Part shown: positions 49,187-62,700 of the stretch, in pieces
How the letters are laid out: each line of letters starts with the position of its first letter
Position numbering within the stretch: position 1 is the stretch's first letter
The notes under the pieces: generated by a model
Database searches by the model: none
The model's input: the letters and a program-made list of their open reading frames with translations, nothing else
Told to the model about the DNA's origin: nothing
NCBI RefSeq assembly: GCF_029227915.1
Contig: NC_079878.1
Span: forward strand, 28,299,501-28,363,500
From: Hydractinia symbiolongicarpus
Lineage: Eukaryota > Cnidaria > Hydrozoa > Anthoathecata > Hydractiniidae
Length of the DNA: 64,000 nt
Direction of reading: 5' to 3'
Position numbers and translations under genes: made by a program

Positions 49187-51782
49187 ACTGGGCGCAGTGG
49201 TAGCGCTTCATTTGAAAATTAAGAAAAAAAAGTCATTTTTAACTGTGGGACCAATCCTAGCCGTTAGCGCGCGCTGAAGAAATAGCGACAGTTTCAAAAA
49301 CTACATTTCACAGACTTTCTAACGGTGTCAGTCCGTTTGAGTTAAAACGGTTGGGTCACATATTTGTACCAACATGTATTTAGCGATATTTTTCTGATAT
49401 TACTAGGTTGCATCGCTTTTAACAGGGAAACAATTGACTGTGGGACTTAATTGAACTGATTTTGGACTTTGACCTCATAAATGTGATAAATGAGACAATT
49501 GGACCCAAGAAATAACATTCTTCTTAACTCGACATGATTGCCGGAACTCAGCGATTACACTGGACCCTGTGGCAGCGCTTCATTTAAAAATTTAGATAAA
49601 TAAGTCTTTTTTTAGTATGGGACCAATCCTGGCCCTTAGCACGCGTCAAAAATATAGAGACATTCTCAAAAACTACATTTCATTGATTTCCTGGTGGTAT
49701 CAGTCCGCCTCAGTTACAACGTTTGCGTCACATATTCGTACCAGCATGTATTTAGCGATATGTTTCTCACATTACTAGGTTGCATCACTTTTAACAGTGA
49801 AACCATTGACTGTGGGACTAAATTGAACTGATTTTTGACTGTGGCGTTATAAATGTTTTAAGTGAGACAATTGGACTCCAAGAAGTAACATTCTTTATAA
49901 TTTGACACGATTGCCGAAACTCAGCGATTACACTGGGCGCAGTGGTAGCGCTTCATTTGAAAATTAAGAAAAAAAAGTCATTTTTAACTGTGGGACCAAT
50001 CCTAGCCGTTAGCGCGCGCTGAAGAAATAGCGACAGTTTCAAAAACTACATTTCACAGACTTTCTAACGGTGTCAGTCCGTTTGACTTAAAACGGTTGGG
50101 TCACATATTTGTACCAACATGTATTTAGCGATATTTTTCTGATATTACTAGGTTGCATCGCTTTTAACAGGGAAACAATTGACTGTGGGACTTAATTGAA
50201 CTGATTTTGGACTTTGACCTCATAAATGTGATAAATGAGACAATTGGACCCAAGAAATAACATTCTTCTTAACTCGACATGATTGCCGGAACTCAGCGAT
50301 TACACTGGACCCTGTGGCAGCGCTTCATTTAAAAATTAGGTAAATAAGTCTTTTTTTAGTATGGGACCAATCCTGGCCCTTAGCACGCGTCAAAAATATA
50401 GAGACATTCTCAAAAACTACATTTCATTGATTTCCTGGTGGTATCAGTCCGCCTCAGTTACAACGTTTGCGTCACATATTCGTACCAGCATGTATTTTTC
50501 TCACATTACTAGGTTGCATCCCTGTTAACAGTGAAACCATTGACTGTGAGACTTAATTGAACTGATTTTTGACTTTGATTTGATAAATGTGATAAATGAG
50601 AAAATTGGACCCAACAAATAACACTCTTTTTAATTTGACATGATTGCTGGAATTTACTGATTACACTGGGCGCTGTGGTAGCGCTTCATTTAAACGTTTA
50701 GATAAATAAGTCATTTTTGACTGTGGGACCAATCCTAGCCGTAAGCGCGCGCTAAAGAAATAGAGACAGTTTCAAATACTACACTTCATGGACTTTCTAA
50801 CGGTGTCAATCCGCTTGAATTACAACGGTTGCGTCACACATTCGAGCCAACATGTATTTAGTGCCTTTTTTCAGATAATACTAAGGAGTGTCGCTGTTAA
50901 CAGTGAAACGATTGACTGTGGGACTTACTTGAACTGATTCTGGACTGTGACCTTATAAATGTGATAAAAAAGCCAAATGGACTACAAGGAATAACATTCT
51001 TCTTAACTTGACATGATTGCTGGAATTCAGCGATTACACTGAGCGCTGTGGTAGCGCTTTATTTAAAAATTTAGATAAATAAGTGATTTTTTACTGTGGT
51101 ACCAATCCTGGCCGTTAGCACGCGCTGAATAATTAGGGACAGTTTCAAAAACTACATTTCACTGACTTTCTAACGGTATAAATACGTTTGAGTTACAACG
51201 GTTGTATCACATATTTGTACCAACATGTATTAAGCGATATTATTCGGATATTACTAGGTTGCATCGCTTTTAACAGTAAAGCGATTGACTGTGCGACTTA
51301 ATTGAACTGATTTTTGACTTTGATCTTATAAATGTGATAAATGAGACAGCTGGACTGCAAGAAATAACATTCTTATTAACTCGACATGATTGCCGGAACT
51401 CAGCGATTACACTGGACCCTGTGGTAGCGCTTCATTTAAAAATTTAGATAAATAAGTCTTTTTTAGTGTGGGACAAATCCTAGGCCTTAGCACGTGCTGA
51501 AAAAATTGAGACATTTTCAAAAACTACATTACATTGATCTCTTGGCGGTATCAGTCCGCCTCAGTTACAACGGTTGCGTCACATATTCGTACCAACATGT
51601 ATTTAACAATATTTTTCTCGAATTAGTAGGTTGCATCGCTTTTACCAGTGAAGCCATTGACAGTGGGACTAAATTGAACTGATCTTTGACTGTGGCCTTA
51701 TAAATGTTTTAAGTGAGACAATTGGACTCTAAGAAATAAAATTCTTCTTAATTTGACATGATTGCCGAAACTCAGAGATTAC
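49187..51782. repeat. Seven-monomer higher-order repeat, copy 2
   Basis: Starts 49407, 49779, 50152, 50513, 50885, 51258 and 51630. The border with copy 1 lies inside a hybrid monomer (49,034-49,406). It starts as E and, at the shared gattacact near 49,183-49,192, becomes A (gggcgcagtgg). At the end of copy 2 the original E sequence (actagccgctgtgg) continues. This is the expected product of one unequal exchange between E and A at matching phase. Confidence 0.92.
51258..51629. repeat. Monomer type H, representative
   Basis: Preceded by taagcgatattattcgg. Carries cagtaaagcgattgactgtg, tttgatcttataaatg, gagacagctgg and gactgcaagaaataac. The same type starts at 48662 and, more diverged, at 16720. 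Confidence 0.8.
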
Positions 51783-52744
51783 ACTAGCCGCTGTGGTAGC
51801 GCTTCATTTAAAAATTAAGAAAAAAAAGTCATTTTTGACTGTGGGACCAATCCTAGCCGTTAGCGCGCGCTGAAGAAATAGTGACAGTTTCAGAAATTAC
51901 ATTTCACTGACTTTCTTATGGTGTCAGTCCGTTTGAGTTAAAACGGTTGGGTCATATATTCGTACCAAATGTATTTAGCGATATTTTTCGGATATTGCCA
52001 GGTTGCATCGATTTTAACAGTAAAACGATTGACTGTGGGACTTAATTGAACTGATTTTTGACTTTGATCTGATAAATGTGATAAATGAGACAATTGGACC
52101 CAAGAAATAACATTCTTCTTAACTCGACATGATTGCCGGAACTCAGCAATTACACAGGACCCTGTGGCAGCGCTTCATTTAAAAATTTAGATAAATAAGT
52201 CTTTTTTTAGTGTGGGACAAATCCTGGCCCTTAGCACGCGCCGAAAAAATAAAGACATTTTCAAAAACTACATTACATTGATTTGTTGGCGGTATCAGTC
52301 CGCCTCAGTTACAACGGTTGGGTCACATATTCGTACCAACATGTATTTAGCGATATTTTCCTGATATTACTAGGTTGCATCCCTTTTAACAGTGAAACCA
52401 TTGACAGTGGGACTAAATTGAACTGATTTTGGACTTTGACCTCATAAATGTGATAACTGAGACAATTGGACCCAAGAAATAACATTCTTCTTAACTCGAC
52501 ATGATTGCCGGAACTCAGCGATTACACTGGACCCTGTGGCAGCGCTTCATTTAAAGATTTAGATAAATAAGTCTTTTTTAGTGTGGGACAAATCCTAGGC
52601 CTTAGCACGCGCTGAAAAAATTGAGACATTTTCAAAAACTACATTACATTGATCTCTTGGCGGTATCAGTCCGCCTCAGTTACAACGGTTGCGTCACATA
52701 TTCGTACCAACATGTATTTAACAATATTTTTCTCGAATTACTAG

Positions 52745-52981
52745 GTTGCATCGCTTTTACCAGTGAAGCCATTGGTAGCGCTTCATTTAAACGTTTAGAT
52801 AAATAAGTCATTTTTGACTGTGGGACCAATCCTAGCCGTAAGCGCGCGCTAAAGAAATAGAGACAGTTTCAAATACTACACTTCATGGACTTTCTAACGG
52901 TGTCAATCCGCTTGAATTACAACGGTTGCGTCACACATTCGAACCAACATGTATTTAGTGCCTTTTTTCAGATAATACTAA
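52745..52981. repeat. Truncated E/D1 hybrid monomer (237 bp)
   Basis: Begins as E (ttttaccagtgaagcc) and at about 52,774 jumps from ccattg to gtagcgcttcatttaaacg of a D1 unit. About 135 bp are missing. The two flanks share only about 2 bp (tg) at the join, so this looks like an end-joining deletion, not homologous exchange. I found no second copy of the join. Confidence 0.86.
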
Positions 52982-54140
52982 GTTGTGTCGCTGTTAACAG
53001 TGAAACGATTGACTGTGGGACTTACTTGAACTGATCCTGGACTGTGACCTTATAAATGTGATAAAAAAGCCAAATGGACTACAAGGAATAACATTCTTCT
53101 TAACTTGACATGATTGCTGGAATTCAGCGATTACACTGAGCGCTGTGGTAGCGGTAGTCACATATTCGTACCAGCATGTATTTAGCGATTTGTTTCTCAC
53201 ATTACTAGGTTGCATCGCTGTTAACAGTGAAACCATTGACTGTGGGACAAAATTGAACTGATTTTTGACTGTGGCCTTATAAATGTTTTAAGTGACACAA
53301 TTGGACTCCAAGAAGTAACATTCTTCTTAATTTGACATGATTGCCGAAACTCAGCGATTACACTGGGCGCTGTGGTTGCGCTTCATTTGAAAATTAAGAA
53401 AAAAAAGTCATTTTTGACTGTGGGACCAACCCTAGCCGTTAGCGCGCGCTGAAGAAATAGAGACAGTTTCAAAAACTACATTTCACAGACTTTCTAACGG
53501 TGTCAGTTCGTTTGAGTTAAAACGGTTGGATCACATATTCGTAGCAACATGTATTTAGCGATATTTTTCTGATATTACTAGGTTGCATCGCTTTTAACAG
53601 TGGAACGATTGACTGTGGGACGTAATTGACGTGATTTTGGACTTTGACCTCATAAATGTGATAAATGAGACAATTGGACCCAAGAAATAACATTCTTCTT
53701 AACTCGACATGATTGCCGGAACTCAGCAATTACACAGGACCCTGTGGCAGCGCTTCATTTAAAAATTTAGATAAATAAGTCTTTTTTTAGTGTGGGACAA
53801 ATCCTGGCCCTTAGCACGCGCCGAAAAAATAAAGACATTTTCAAAAACTACATTACATTGATTTGTTGGCGGTATCAGTCCGCCTCAGTTACAACGGTTG
53901 GGTCACATATTCGTACCAACATGTATTTAGCGATATTTTCCTGATATTACTAGGTTGCATCCCTTTTAACAGTGAAACCATTGACAGTGGGACTAAATTG
54001 AACTGATTTTGGACTTTGACCTCATAAATGTGATAAATGAGACAATTGGACCCAAGAAATAACATTCTTCTTAACTCGACATGATTGCCGGAACTCAGCG
54101 ATTACACTGGACCCTGTGGCAGCGCTTCATTTAAAAATTT
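52790..54140. repeat. Block repeated at offset 3,202 bp, copy 1
   Basis: Starts 52982, 53209, 53582 and 53954 recur at 56184, 56411, 56784 and 57156. It contains the 227-bp truncated unit, an A-like unit with gcgatttgtttctcac, and a B-like unit with gtagcaacatg and gacgtgatttt. The B-like unit also occurs at 3275 and 5124. Confidence 0.88.
52982..53208. repeat. Truncated D2/A monomer (227 bp), copy 1
   Basis: D2 sequence runs to ctgtggtagcg and joins at about 53,153-53,156 to gtagtcacatattcg, losing about 145 bp. The gtag at the join repeats the gtag just upstream and is not in the normal ttgcgtcacat context, so it may be a short templated insertion. The identical join is at 56,355. Confidence 0.88.
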
Positions 54141-56183
54141 AGATAAATAAGTCTTTTTTAGTGTGGGACAAATCCTAGGCCTTAGCACGCGCTGAAAAAA
54201 TTGAGACATTTTCAAAAACTACATTACATTGATCTCTTGGCGGTATCAGTCCGCCTCAGTTACAACGGTTGCGTCACATATTCGTACCAACATGTATTTA
54301 ACAATATTTTTCTCGAATTACTAGGTTGCATCGCTTTTACCAGTGAAGCCATTGACAGTGGGACTAAATTGAACTGATCTTTGACTGTGGCCTTATAAAT
54401 GTTTTAAGTGAGACAATTGGACTCTAAGAAATAAAATTCTTCTTAATTTGACATGATTGCCGAAACTCAGAGATTACACTAGCCGCTGTGGTAGCGCTTC
54501 ATTTAAAAATTAAGAAAAAAAAGTCATTTTTGACTGTGGGACCAATCCTAGCCGTTAGCGCGCGCTGAAGAAATAGTGACAGTTTCAGAAATTACATTTC
54601 ACTGACTTTCTTATGGTGTCAGTCCGTTTGAGTTAAAACGGTTGGGTCATATATTCGTACCAAATGTATTTAGCGATATTTTTCGGATATTGCCAGGTTG
54701 CATCGATTTTAACAGTAAAACGATTGACTGTGGGACTTAATTGAACTGATTTTTGACTTTGATCTGATAAATGTGATAAATGAGACAATTGGACCCAAGA
54801 AATAACATTCTTCTTAACTCGACATGATTGCCGGAACTCAGCAATTACACAGGACCCTGTGGCAGCGCTTCATTTAAAAATTTAGATAAATAAGTCTTTT
54901 TTTAGTGTGGGACAAATCCTGGCCCTTAGCACGCGCCGAAAAAATAAAGACATTTTCAAAAACTACATTACATTGATTTGTTGGCGGTATCAGTCCGCCT
55001 CAGTTACAACGGTTGGGTCACATATTCGTACCAACATGTATTTAGCGATATTTTCCTGATATTACTAGGTTGCATCCCTTTTAACAGTGAAACCATTGAC
55101 AGTGGGACTAAATTGAACTGATTTTGGACTTTGACCTCATAAATGTGATAAATGAGACAATTGGACCCAAGAAATAACATTCTTCTTAACTCGACATGAT
55201 TGCCGGAACTCAGCGATTACACTGGACCCTGTGGCAGCGCTTCATTTAAAAATTTAGATAAATAAGTCTTTTTTAGTGTGGGACAAATCCTAGGCCTTAG
55301 CACGCGCTGAAAAAATTGAGACATTTTCAAAAACTACATTACATTGATCTCTTGGCGGTATCAGTCCGCCTCAGTTACAACGGTTGCGTCACATATTCGT
55401 ACCAACATGTATTTAACAATATTTTTCTCGAATTACTAGGTTGCATCGCTTTTACCAGTGAAGCCATTGACAGTGGGACTAAATTGAACTGATCTTTGAC
55501 TGTGGCCTTATAAATGTTTTAAGTGAGACAATTGGACTCTAAGAAATAAAATTCTTCTTAATTTGACATGATTGCCGAAACTCAGAGATTACACTAGCCG
55601 CTGTGGTAGCGCTTCATTTAAAAATTAAGAAAAAAAAGTCATTTTTGACTGTGGGACCAATCCTAGCCGTTAGCGCGCGCTGAAGAAATAGTGACAGTTT
55701 CAGAAATTACATTTCACTGACTTTCTTATGGTGTCAGTCCGTTTGAGTTAAAACGGTTGGGTCATATATTCGTACCAAATGTATTTAGCGATATTTTTCG
55801 GATATTGCCAGGTTGCATCGATTTTAACAGTAAAACGATTGACTGTGGGACTTAATTGAACTGATTTTTGACTTTGATCTGATAAATGTGATAAATGAGA
55901 CAATTGGACCCAGGAAATAACACTCTTCTTAATTTGACATGATTGCTGGAATTTACTACTTACACTGGGCGCTGTTGTAGCGCTTCAATTAAACGTTTAG
56001 ATAAATAAGTCATTTTTGACTGTGGGACCAATCCTAGCCGTAAGCGCGCGCTAAAGAAATAGAGACAGTTTCAAATACTACACTTCATGGACTTTCTAAC
56101 GGTGTCAATCCGCTTGAATTACAACGGTTGCGTCACACATTCGAACCAACATGTACTTAGTGCCTTTTTTCAGATAATACTAA
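53954..56183. repeat. Three-monomer higher-order repeat G-E-F (period 1,115 bp)
   Basis: Starts 53954, 54325 and 54697 recur at 55069, 55440 and 55812. G carries gcatcccttttaac with ggactttgacc. E carries tttaacaatatttttctcg, ttttaccagtgaagcc and ggactctaagaaataaaatt. F carries ttgccaggttgcatcgattt, and the E/F border has gtaccaaatgtattta (two bases short). The same three types occur at 51630-52744 and 57156-58642. Confidence 0.9.
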
Positions 56184-57340
56184 GTTGTGTCGCTGTTAAC
56201 AGTGAAACGATTGACTGTGGGACTTACTTGAACTGATTCTGGACTGTGACCTTATAAATGTGATAAAAAGGCCAAATGGACTACAAGGAATAACATTCTT
56301 CTTAACTTGACATGATTGCTGGAATTCAGCGATTACACTGAGCGCTGTGGTAGCGGTAGTCACATATTCGTACCAGCATGTATTTAGCGATTTGTTTCTC
56401 ACATTACTAGGTTGCATCGCTGTTAACAGTGAAACCATTGACTGTGGGACAAAATTGAACTGATTTTTGACTGTGGCCTTATAAATGTTTTAAGTGACAC
56501 AATTGGACTCCAAGAAGTAACATTCTTCTTAATTTGACATGATTGCCGAAACTCAGCGATTACACTGGGCGCTGTGGTTGCGCTTCATTTGAAAATTAAG
56601 AAAAAAAAGTCATTTTTGACTGTGGGACCAACCCTAGCCGTTAGCGCGCGCTGAAGAAATAGAGACAGTTTCAAAAACTACATTTCACAGACTTTCTAAC
56701 GGTGTCAGTTCGTTTGAGTTAAAACGGTTGGATCACATATTCGTAGCAACATGTATTTAGCGATATTTTTCTGATATTACTAGGTTGCATCGCTTTTAAC
56801 AGTGAAACGATTGACTGTGGGACGTAATTGACGTTATTTTGGACTTTGACCTCATAAATGTGATAAATGAGACAATTGGACCCAAGAAATAACATTCTTC
56901 TTAACTCGACATGATTGCCGGAACTCAGCAATTACACAGGACCCTGTGGCAGCGCTTCATTTAAAAATTTAGATAAATAAGTCTTTTTTTAGTGTGGGAC
57001 AAATCCTGGCCCTTAGCACGCGCCGAAAAAATAAAGACATTTTCAAAAACTACATTACATTGATTTGTTGGCGGTATCAGTCCGCCTCAGTTACAACGGT
57101 TGGGTCACATATTCGTACCAACATGTATTTAGCGATATTTTCCTGATATTACTAGGTTGCATCCCTTTTAACAGTGAAACCATTGACAGTGGGACTAAAT
57201 TGAACTGATTTTGGACTTTGACCTCATAAATGTGATAAATGAGACAATTGGACCCAAGAAATAACATTCTTCTTAACTCGACATGATTGCCGGAACTCAG
57301 CGATTACACTGGACCCTGTGGCAGCGCTTCATTTAAAAAT
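55992..57340. repeat. Block repeated at offset 3,202 bp, copy 2
   Basis: Copy of 52,790-54,140. Differences seen are catgtactta at about 56,151 (catgtattta in copy 1), gataaaaaggcc at about 56,263 and gacgttatttt at about 56,830. Agreement ends near 57,340, where a second G unit follows in place of an E unit. Confidence 0.87.
56184..56410. repeat. Truncated D2/A monomer (227 bp), copy 2
   Basis: Same join as at 53,155 (tagcg followed by gtagtcacat, here at about 56,355-56,358), copied with the 3,202-bp block. Confidence 0.9.
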
Positions 57341-57898
57341 TTAGATGAATAAGTCTTTTTTTAGTGTGGGACAAATCCTGGCCCTTAGCACGCGCCGAAA
57401 AAATAAAGACATTTTCAAAAACTACATTACATTGATTTGTTGGCGGTATCAGTCCGCCTCAGTTACAACGGTTGGGTCACATATTCGTACCAACATGTAT
57501 TTAGCGATATTTTCCTGATATTACTAGGTTGCATCCCTTTTAACAGTGAAACCATTGACAGTGGGACTAAATTGAACTGATTTTGGACTTTGACCTCATA
57601 AATGTGATAAATGAGACAATTGGACCCAAGAAATAACATTCTTCTTAACTCGACATGATTGCCGGATTTCAGCGATTACACTGGACCCTGTGGCAGCGCT
57701 TCATTTAAAAATTTAGATAAATAAGTCTTTTTTAGTGTGGGACAAATCCTAGGCCTTAGCACGCGCTGAAAAAATTGAGACATTTTCAAAAACTACATTA
57801 CATTGATCTCTTGGCGGTATCAGTCCGCCTCAGTTACAACGGTTGCGTCACATATTCGTACCAACATGTATTTAACAATATTTTTCTCGAATTACTAG
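57156..57898. repeat. Tandem pair of G monomers (372 bp apart)
   Basis: The units at 57156 and 57528 are nearly identical for most of their length. This simplest kind of gain, one extra monomer, is not present in the 53,954-55,068 version. They differ late in the unit, where the second changes to the form that precedes E (aggccttagcacgcgctg). Confidence 0.85.
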
Positions 57899-59760
57899 GT
57901 TGCATCGCTTTTACCAGTGAAGCCATTGACAGTGGGACTAAATTGAACTGATCTTTGACTGTGGCCTTATAAATGTTTTAAGTGAGACAATTGGACTCTA
58001 AGAAATAAAATTCTTCTTAATTTGACATGATTGCCGAAACTCAGAGATTACACTAGCCGCTGTGGTAGCGCTTCATTTAAAAATTAAGAAAAAAAAGTCA
58101 TTTTTGACTGTGGGACCAATCCTAGCCGTTAGCGCGCGCTGAAGAAATAGTGACAGTTTCAGAAATTACATTTCACTGACTTTCTTATGGTGTCAGTCCG
58201 TTTGAGTTAAAACGGTTGGGTCATATATTCGTACCAAATGTATTTAGCGATATTTTTCGGATATTGCCAGGTTGCATCGATTTTAACAGTAAAACGATTG
58301 ACTGTGGGACTTAATTGAACTGATTTTTGACTTTGATCTGATAAATGTGATAAATGAGACAATTGGACCCAGGAAATAACACTCTTCTTAATTTGACATG
58401 ATTGCTGGAATTTACTACTTACACTGGGCGCTGTTGTAGCGCTTCAATTAAACGTTTAGATAAATAAGTCATTTTGTACTATGGGACCAATCCTAGCCGT
58501 TAGCGCACGCTGAAGAAATAGAGACAGTTTCAAATACTACACTTCATGGACTTTCTAACGGTATAAATCCGTTTGAGTTACAACGGTTGCATCAGATATT
58601 CGTGCCAGCATGTATTTAGCGATATGTTTCTCACATTACTAGGTTGCATCGCTGTTAACAGTGAAACCAATGACTGTGGGACTAAATTGAACTGATTTTT
58701 GACTGTGGCCTTATAAATGTTTTAAATGAGAGAATTGGACTCCAAGAAGTAACATTCTTCTTAAATTGACATGATTGCCGAAACTCAGCGATTACACTGG
58801 GCGCTGCGGTAGCGCTTCATTTAAAAATTAAGAAAAAAAAGTCATTTTTGACTGTGGGACCAATCCTAGCCGTTAGCGCGCGCTGAAGAAATAGAGACAG
58901 GTTCAAAAACTACATTTCACAGACTTTCTAACGGTGTCAGTCCGTTTGAGTTAAAACTGTTGGATCACATATTCGTACCAACATGTATTTAGCGATATTT
59001 TTCTGAGATTACTAGGTTGCATCGCTTTTAAAAGTGAAACGATTGACTGTGGGACGTGATTGACCTTATTTTGGACATTGACCTCATAAATGTGATAAAT
59101 GAGACAATTAGACCCAAGAATTAACATTCTTCTTAACTCGACATGATTGCCGGAACTCAGCGATTACACTGGACCCTGTGGTAGCGCTTCATTTAAAAAT
59201 TTAGATAAATATGTGTTTTTTTAGTGTGGGACCAATCCTGGCCCTTAGCACGCGCCGAAAAAATAGAGACATTCTCAAAAACTACATTTCATTGATTTCC
59301 TGGCGTTATCAGTCCGCCGCAGTTACAACGTTTGCGTCACATATTCGTACCAGCATGTATTTAGCGATATGTTTCTCACATTACTAGGTTGCATCGCTGT
59401 TAACAGTAAAACCATTGACTGTGGGACTTAATTGAACTGATTCTTGACTTTGACCTCATAAATGTGATAAATGAGACAATTGGACTCCAAGGAATAACAT
59501 TCTTCTTAATTCGACATGATAGCTGGAATTCAGCAAGTACACTAGGCTCTGTGGTAGCGCTTTAATTAAAAATTTAGATAAATAAGTCATTTTTTACTGT
59601 GGGACCAATCCTAGCCGTTAGCGCGCGCTGAAGAAATAGAGACAGTTTCAAAAACTACATTTCATTGACTCTCTAACAGTGTCAATCCGTTTGAGTTACA
59701 ACGGTTGCGTCACATATTCGTACCAACATGTATTTAGTGATTGTTTTCCGATATTACTAA
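57899..59760. repeat. Transition block E-F-A'-B'-mixed
   Basis: Starts 57899, 58271, 58643, 59016 and 59388. The F unit has lactone-free, purely satellite sequence and shares gttgtagcgcttcaatt and ttgcatcagatattcgtgcc with the left block near 6,030-6,200. The unit at 59388 begins A/B-like and ends C-like (gcaagtacactaggctctg), forming the step into the C block. Confidence 0.8.
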
Positions 59761-62700
59761 GTTGTATCGCTTTTAACAGTGAAACAAATGACTGTGGGAC
59801 TTAATTGAACTGATTCGGGACTGTGACCTTATAAGTGTGATAAATGAGCGAATTGCACTCGAAGGAATAACATTCTTCTTAATGCGACATGATTGCTGGA
59901 ATTCAGCAAGTACACTAGGCTCTGTGGTAGCGCTTTAATTAAAAATTTAGATAAATAAGTCATTTTTTACTGTGGGACCAATCCTAGCCGTTATTTCGCG
60001 CTGAAGAAATAGAGACAGTATCAAAAACTACATTTCACTGACTTTCTAACGGTGTCAGTCCGTTTGAGTTACAACGGTTGGGTCACATATTTGTACCAAC
60101 ATGTATTTAGTGATTTTCTTCCGATCTAACTAAGTTGTATCGCTTTTAACAGTGAAACGAATGACTGTGGGACTTAATTGAACTAATTCTGGACTGTGAC
60201 CTTATAAATGTTATAAATGAGCCAATTGAATCCCAAGGAATAACATTCTTCTTAATTCGACATAATTGCTGGAATTCAGCGAGTACACTAGCCTCTGTGG
60301 TAGAGCTTTATTTAAAAATTAAGATAAAAAATTCGGTTTTTACTGTGGGACCAATCCTAGCCGTTAGCGCGCGCCGAAGAATTGGAGACAGTTTTAAATA
60401 CTACATTTCACTGACATTCTAACGGTGTCAGTCCAATTGAGTTACAACGGTTGGGTCACATATTCGTACCAACATGTATTTAGTGATTTTCTTCCGATCT
60501 AACTAAGTTGTATCGCTTTTAACAGTGAAACGAATGACTGTGGGACTTGATTGAACTGATTCTGGAATGTGACCTTATAAATGTGATAAATGAGCCAAGG
60601 AATAACATTCTTCTTAATTTGACATGATTGCTGGAATTCAGCGATTACATTAGGCTCTGTGGTAGCGCTTTATTTAAAAATTTAGATAAATAAGTATTTT
60701 CTTACTGTGGGACCAATCCTGGCCGTTAGCACGCGCTGAATAAATAGGAACAGTTCCAAAAACTACATTTCATTGACTTTCTAGCGGTAAAAATCCGTTT
60801 GAGATACAACGGTTGCGTCACATATTTGTACCAACATGTATTTAGCGATAGTATTCGGATATTACTAGGTTGCATCGCTTTTAACAGTGAAACGTTTGAC
60901 TGTCGGACTAAATTGAACTGATTTTGGACTTTGACTTTATAAATGTGATGAATGAGCCAGTTTGACTACAAGAAATAACATTCTTCTTAATTTAATATCT
61001 TTGCTGGATCTCAGCGATTACACTGGGCGCTGTAGTAGCGCTTTATTAAAAAATTAAGATAAATGAGTCATTTTTTACTGTGGGACAAATCCTAGCCGTT
61101 AGTTTGCGCTGAAGAGAGAGAGACAGTTTTAAAAACTACATTTCATTGACTTTTTAACAGTGTGAATTCGTTTGAGTTACAACGGTTGCGTCACGTATTC
61201 GTACGAACATGTATTTAGTGATTTTCTTCCAATATTACTAAGTTGTATTGCTTTTAACAGTGAAACGATTGAATGTGGGAATTAATTTAACTGATTTTAG
61301 ACTGTGACCTTATAAATGTGATAAATGAGCCAATTGGTCTCCAAGGAATAACTTTCTTCTTAATTTGACGTGATTGTGGGAACTCGGCGAGTACAGTGGA
61401 CCCTGTGGTAGCGCTTCAATTAAAAATTTAGATAAATAAGTCATATCTACTGTGGGACCAATCCTAGCCATTAGCGCGCGCTGAAGAAGTAGCGACAGTT
61501 TCAAAAACTAAATTTCAATGACTTATTAACGGTGTCAATCCGTTTGAGTTACAACGGTTGCGTCACATATTCGTACCAACATGTATTTAGCGATAGTATT
61601 TGGATATTACTATGTTGCATTGCTTTTAACAGTAAAACGTTTGACTGTCGGACTTAATTGAACTGATTTTGGACTTTGACCTTATAAATGTGATAAATGA
61701 GCCAGTTTGACTACAAGAAATAACATTCTTCTTACTTCAATATGATTGCTGGAACTCAGCAATTACACTGGGCGCTGTAGTAGCGCTTTATTAAAAAATT
61801 AAGATAAATAAGCCATTTTTTACTGTGGGACCAATCCTAGCCGTTAGTTCGCGCTGAAGAAATAGAGACAGTTTCAAAAACTACATTTCATTGACTTTCT
61901 AACGGTGTCAATCCGTTTGAGTTACAACGGTTGCTTCACATATTCGTACCAACATGTATTTAGTGATTTTTTTCCGATATTACTAAGTTGTATCGCTTTT
62001 AACAGTGAAATGAATGACTGCGGGACTTAATTGAGCTGATTCTGGACTTTGACCTTATAAATGTGATAAATGAGCCAGTTTGACTACAAGAAATAACATC
62101 CTTCTTAATTTGACATGATTGCTAGAACTCAGCGATTACACTGGGCCCTGTGGTAGCGCTTTATTAAAAAACTAAGATAAATAAGTTATTTCTTACTGTG
62201 GGACCAATCCTAGCCGTTAGTTCGGGCTGAAGAAATAGAGACTGTTTCAAAAACTACATTTGATAGATTTTCTAACGGTGTCAATCCGTTTGAGTTACAA
62301 CGGTTGTGTCACATATTCGTACCAACATGTATTTAGTGATATTCTTCCGATATTACTAAGTTGTATTGGTTTTAACAGTGAAACGATTGACTGTGGGAAT
62401 TAATTGAACTGATTCTGGAATGTGACCTTATAAATGTGATAAATGAGGCAATTGGTCTCCAAGGAATAACATTCTTCTTAATTTGATATGATTGCTGGAA
62501 CTCAGCGATTACACTGGGCGCTGTAGTAGCGCTTTATTAAAAAATTAAGAAAAAAAAGTCATTTTTTACTGTGGGACCAATCCTAGCCGTTAGTTCGGGC
62601 TGAAGAAATAGAGACGGTTTCAAAAACTACATTTGATAGATTTTCTAACGCTGTCAATCCGTTTGAGTTACAACGGTTGCGTCACATATTCGTATCAACA

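Noticed and set aside
52994-53236. 80-codon minus-strand frame, the longest in the window, with a twin at 56,196-56,438
   Set aside because: It spans the artificial join of a truncated D2 and an A unit. The deletion removed stops and fused frames by chance.
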